From Celeribacter naphthalenivorans (GTDB lineage Bacteria > Pseudomonadota > Alphaproteobacteria > Rhodobacterales > Rhodobacteraceae): 64,000 nt of DNA. Made by a program: the position numbers and the translations under genes. The DNA is taken from assembly GCF_020524585.1 (NCBI RefSeq), contig NZ_JAIVLK010000002.1, forward strand, positions 248,001 to 312,000, written 5' to 3'. Positions 62,645 through 64,000 of the stretch are shown here, piece after piece. The stretch's first letter is position 1. Every line of letters starts with the position of its first letter. The notes under the pieces were generated by a model, which worked only from the letters and a program-made list of their open reading frames with translations, had not been told where the DNA came from and searched no databases.

Positions 62645-62739
62645 GGCGGGGGGTGAGTCCGGGAGAACCATTTGATTTCCCGTCTGATAGCGCTAGGGTC
62701 GAGATGCCCATGTCCGGGTATGAAAACTGGGAGGTTTAC

Positions 62740-64000
62740 ATGAAAAAGACACTTTACTCCGGTGCCGCCACGCTCGCTTTGGTTGCGGGTGCCGCGCAGG
62801 CGCAGGATTTGACAATCGCCGGTCCGTGGATCGGTGCCGACCAGGAAATGGTCGAACAGGTTTTGGCCGTTTTCGAAGAGCAGAGCGGCCTTGATGTCGC
62901 CTATGTCGGCTCCGACAGCTTCGAACAGCAGATCGTGATCGATGCCGAGGCGGGCTCCGCGCCCAACATCGCCGTTTTCCCGCAGCCGGGGCTTGCCGCC
63001 GATATGGCGCGCCGTGGGTTCCTCACGCCGCTGAGCGAGGGGACGGATGCATGGTTGAAAGAGAATTACGCGGCGGGCGAAAGCTGGACCGCTTTGGGAA
63101 CCTACACGGGTAAGGACGGCGCCGATCATCTCTATGCGTTTCCCTATAAGATCGACGTGAAATCTCTGGTTTGGTATGTGCCGGAGAACTTCGAGGATGC
63201 GGGGTATGAGATCCCTGAAACCATGGAAGAGCTCAAGGCGCTGACCGAACAGATCGTCGCCGATGGTGAGACGCCGTGGTGTATCGGTCTGGGATCGGGG
63301 GCTGCGACCGGCTGGCCCGCGACCGACTGGGTCGAAGACCTGATGCTGCGCGTTCAGCCGCCTGAAGTCTATGACGGCTGGGTCACCAATGAGGTGAAAT
63401 TCGATGACCCGCGCGTGGTCGAAGCCATCGAGGAATTCGGCTGGTTCGCCCGCAATGACGACTTCGTCTCCGGCGGCTCCGGCGCGGTGGCCTCCACCGA
63501 CTTCCGCGACAGCCCGAAAGGCCTCTTTGCCTCGCCGCCGCAATGCTACATGCATCACATGGCGTCCTTCATCCCGGCCTTCTTCCCCGAGGACACGATG
63601 TTGGGCGAGGATGCGGATTTCTTCTATTTCCCGGCCTATGAGAGCAAAGACCTCGGCCAGCCGGTGCTGGGCGCGGGTACGCTTTGGGCGATCACCAACG
63701 ACAGCCCGGAAGCGCATCAGTTCATGGAATTCCTGAAAACCACCGATGCGCATGAGGCCTGGATGAAACAGAAAGGCTTCCTGACGCCCTACAAGGCGGT
63801 GGACACCTCTGTCTTCTCCGACCCGACGCTGAAAAAAATGAACGACATTCTTCTGGGCGCGACCACCTTCCGCTTTGACGCCTCCGATCTGATGCCGGGT
63901 GGCGTGGGCGCTGGCTCCTTCTGGACCGGTATGGTCGATTATGCTGGCGGTGAACCTGCTGCGGACATTGCCAAGTCGATCCAGGACTCCTGGGACGCTC
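62740..64000 (+). CDS. aglE: Alpha-glucoside-type ABC transporter periplasmic binding protein (partial at the window edge)
   Basis: 420 residues are visible and the frame stays open to the end of the window. The signal peptide ends near AGAAQA/QDLTIAGPW. The mature part is a type II (maltose-binding-like) solute receptor with IAGPWIGADQEMVEQVLAVF, APNIAVFPQPGLAADMARRG and the C-terminal LGATTFRFDASDLMPGGVG, which resembles AglE of rhizobia. It starts at 62740 behind ACTGGGAGGTTTAC. It is first in a probable aglEFG-type sugar operon that continues past the window and is controlled by the divergent LacI regulator. Confidence 0.9.
   Translation, partial: MKKTLYSGAATLALVAGAAQAQDLTIAGPWIGADQEMVEQVLAVFEEQSGLDVAYVGSDSFEQQIVIDAEAGSAPNIAVFPQPGLAADMARRGFLTPLSEGTDAWLKENYAAGESWTALGTYTGKDGADHLYAFPYKIDVKSLVWYVPENFEDAGYEIPETMEELKALTEQIVADGETPWCIGLGSGAATGWPATDWVEDLMLRVQPPEVYDGWVTNEVKFDDPRVVEAIEEFGWFARNDDFVSGGSGAVASTDFRDSPKGLFASPPQCYMHHMASFIPAFFPEDTMLGEDADFFYFPAYESKDLGQPVLGAGTLWAITNDSPEAHQFMEFLKTTDAHEAWMKQKGFLTPYKAVDTSVFSDPTLKKMNDILLGATTFRFDASDLMPGGVGAGSFWTGMVDYAGGEPAADIAKSIQDSWDA

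Overview
The window is a densely packed, high-GC stretch of chromosome. It suggests an alphaproteobacterium of the Rhodobacterales (roseobacter group). The reasons are a TRAP transporter, an alphaproteobacterial-type hmgA-maiA-fahA operon, a carnitine dehydrogenase-thioesterase fusion, and agl-type sugar genes beside a glucokinase. I see no rRNA or tRNA gene, CRISPR array, insertion sequence or prophage.

Region by region: (1) 1-3.9 kb holds the homoprotocatechuate meta-cleavage genes hpaF-hpaE-hpaD and a succinate-semialdehyde-type dehydrogenase on the minus strand, with the MarR regulator hpaR divergent. (2) 4.0-15.8 kb holds a TRAP dctPQM-ene reductase-EthD operon, two translationally coupled IclR paralogues, and on the plus strand a GMC oxidoreductase, a sugar-type binding protein and an aldehyde dehydrogenase. 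(3) 15.9-21.6 kb holds a MarR gene divergent from hmgA-maiA-fahA-MBL, followed by a separately transcribed VOC gene. Almost identical 18-bp palindromes lie before hmgA and before the VOC gene. (4) 21.7-30.6 kb holds a KstD-like flavoprotein and an SDR on the minus strand, then on the plus strand a fused ATPase-permease ABC protein, a second permease, a second EthD protein, a TauE exporter and a luciferase-like monooxygenase. (5) 30.6-47.8 kb holds a quaternary-amine block: LysR, a butyrobetaine-type dioxygenase with a class II aldolase, a second LysR, a Pot-type ABC transporter, a complete CoA-linked set (acyl-CoA dehydrogenase, ADP-forming CoA ligase, CaiD), then BKACE, carnitine dehydrogenase-thioesterase, another class II aldolase and an MDR reductase. 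(6) 47.9-52.7 kb holds a cytochrome bo3 quinol oxidase operon, cyoABCD, followed by surf1. (7) 53.5-58.7 kb is a chemotaxis operon. (8) 58.8-64 kb holds glk, a GH1 glucosidase, a LacI regulator and the start of an agl-type sugar ABC operon. A 14-bp LacI palindrome occurs in both regulatory gaps.

How the genes work together: regions 1 and 3 drain aromatic acids (homoprotocatechuate and homogentisate) to central metabolism. Regions 2 and 4 look like the peripheral steps and uptake for one or more substrates I cannot identify. They share paralogous EthD proteins, and a binding protein sits 10 kb from the only matching ABC permeases. Region 5 predicts gamma-butyrobetaine/carnitine uptake and conversion to glycine betaine plus acetoacetate, possibly by two entry routes: direct 2-oxoglutarate-dependent hydroxylation and CoA-dependent oxidation. 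The most unusual items are the ATPase-permease fusion, the paired hmg-type operators (one with an FNR-type box upstream), a LysR gene whose apparent start is an AUC behind a good Shine-Dalgarno site, and the dioxygenase-aldolase pair.
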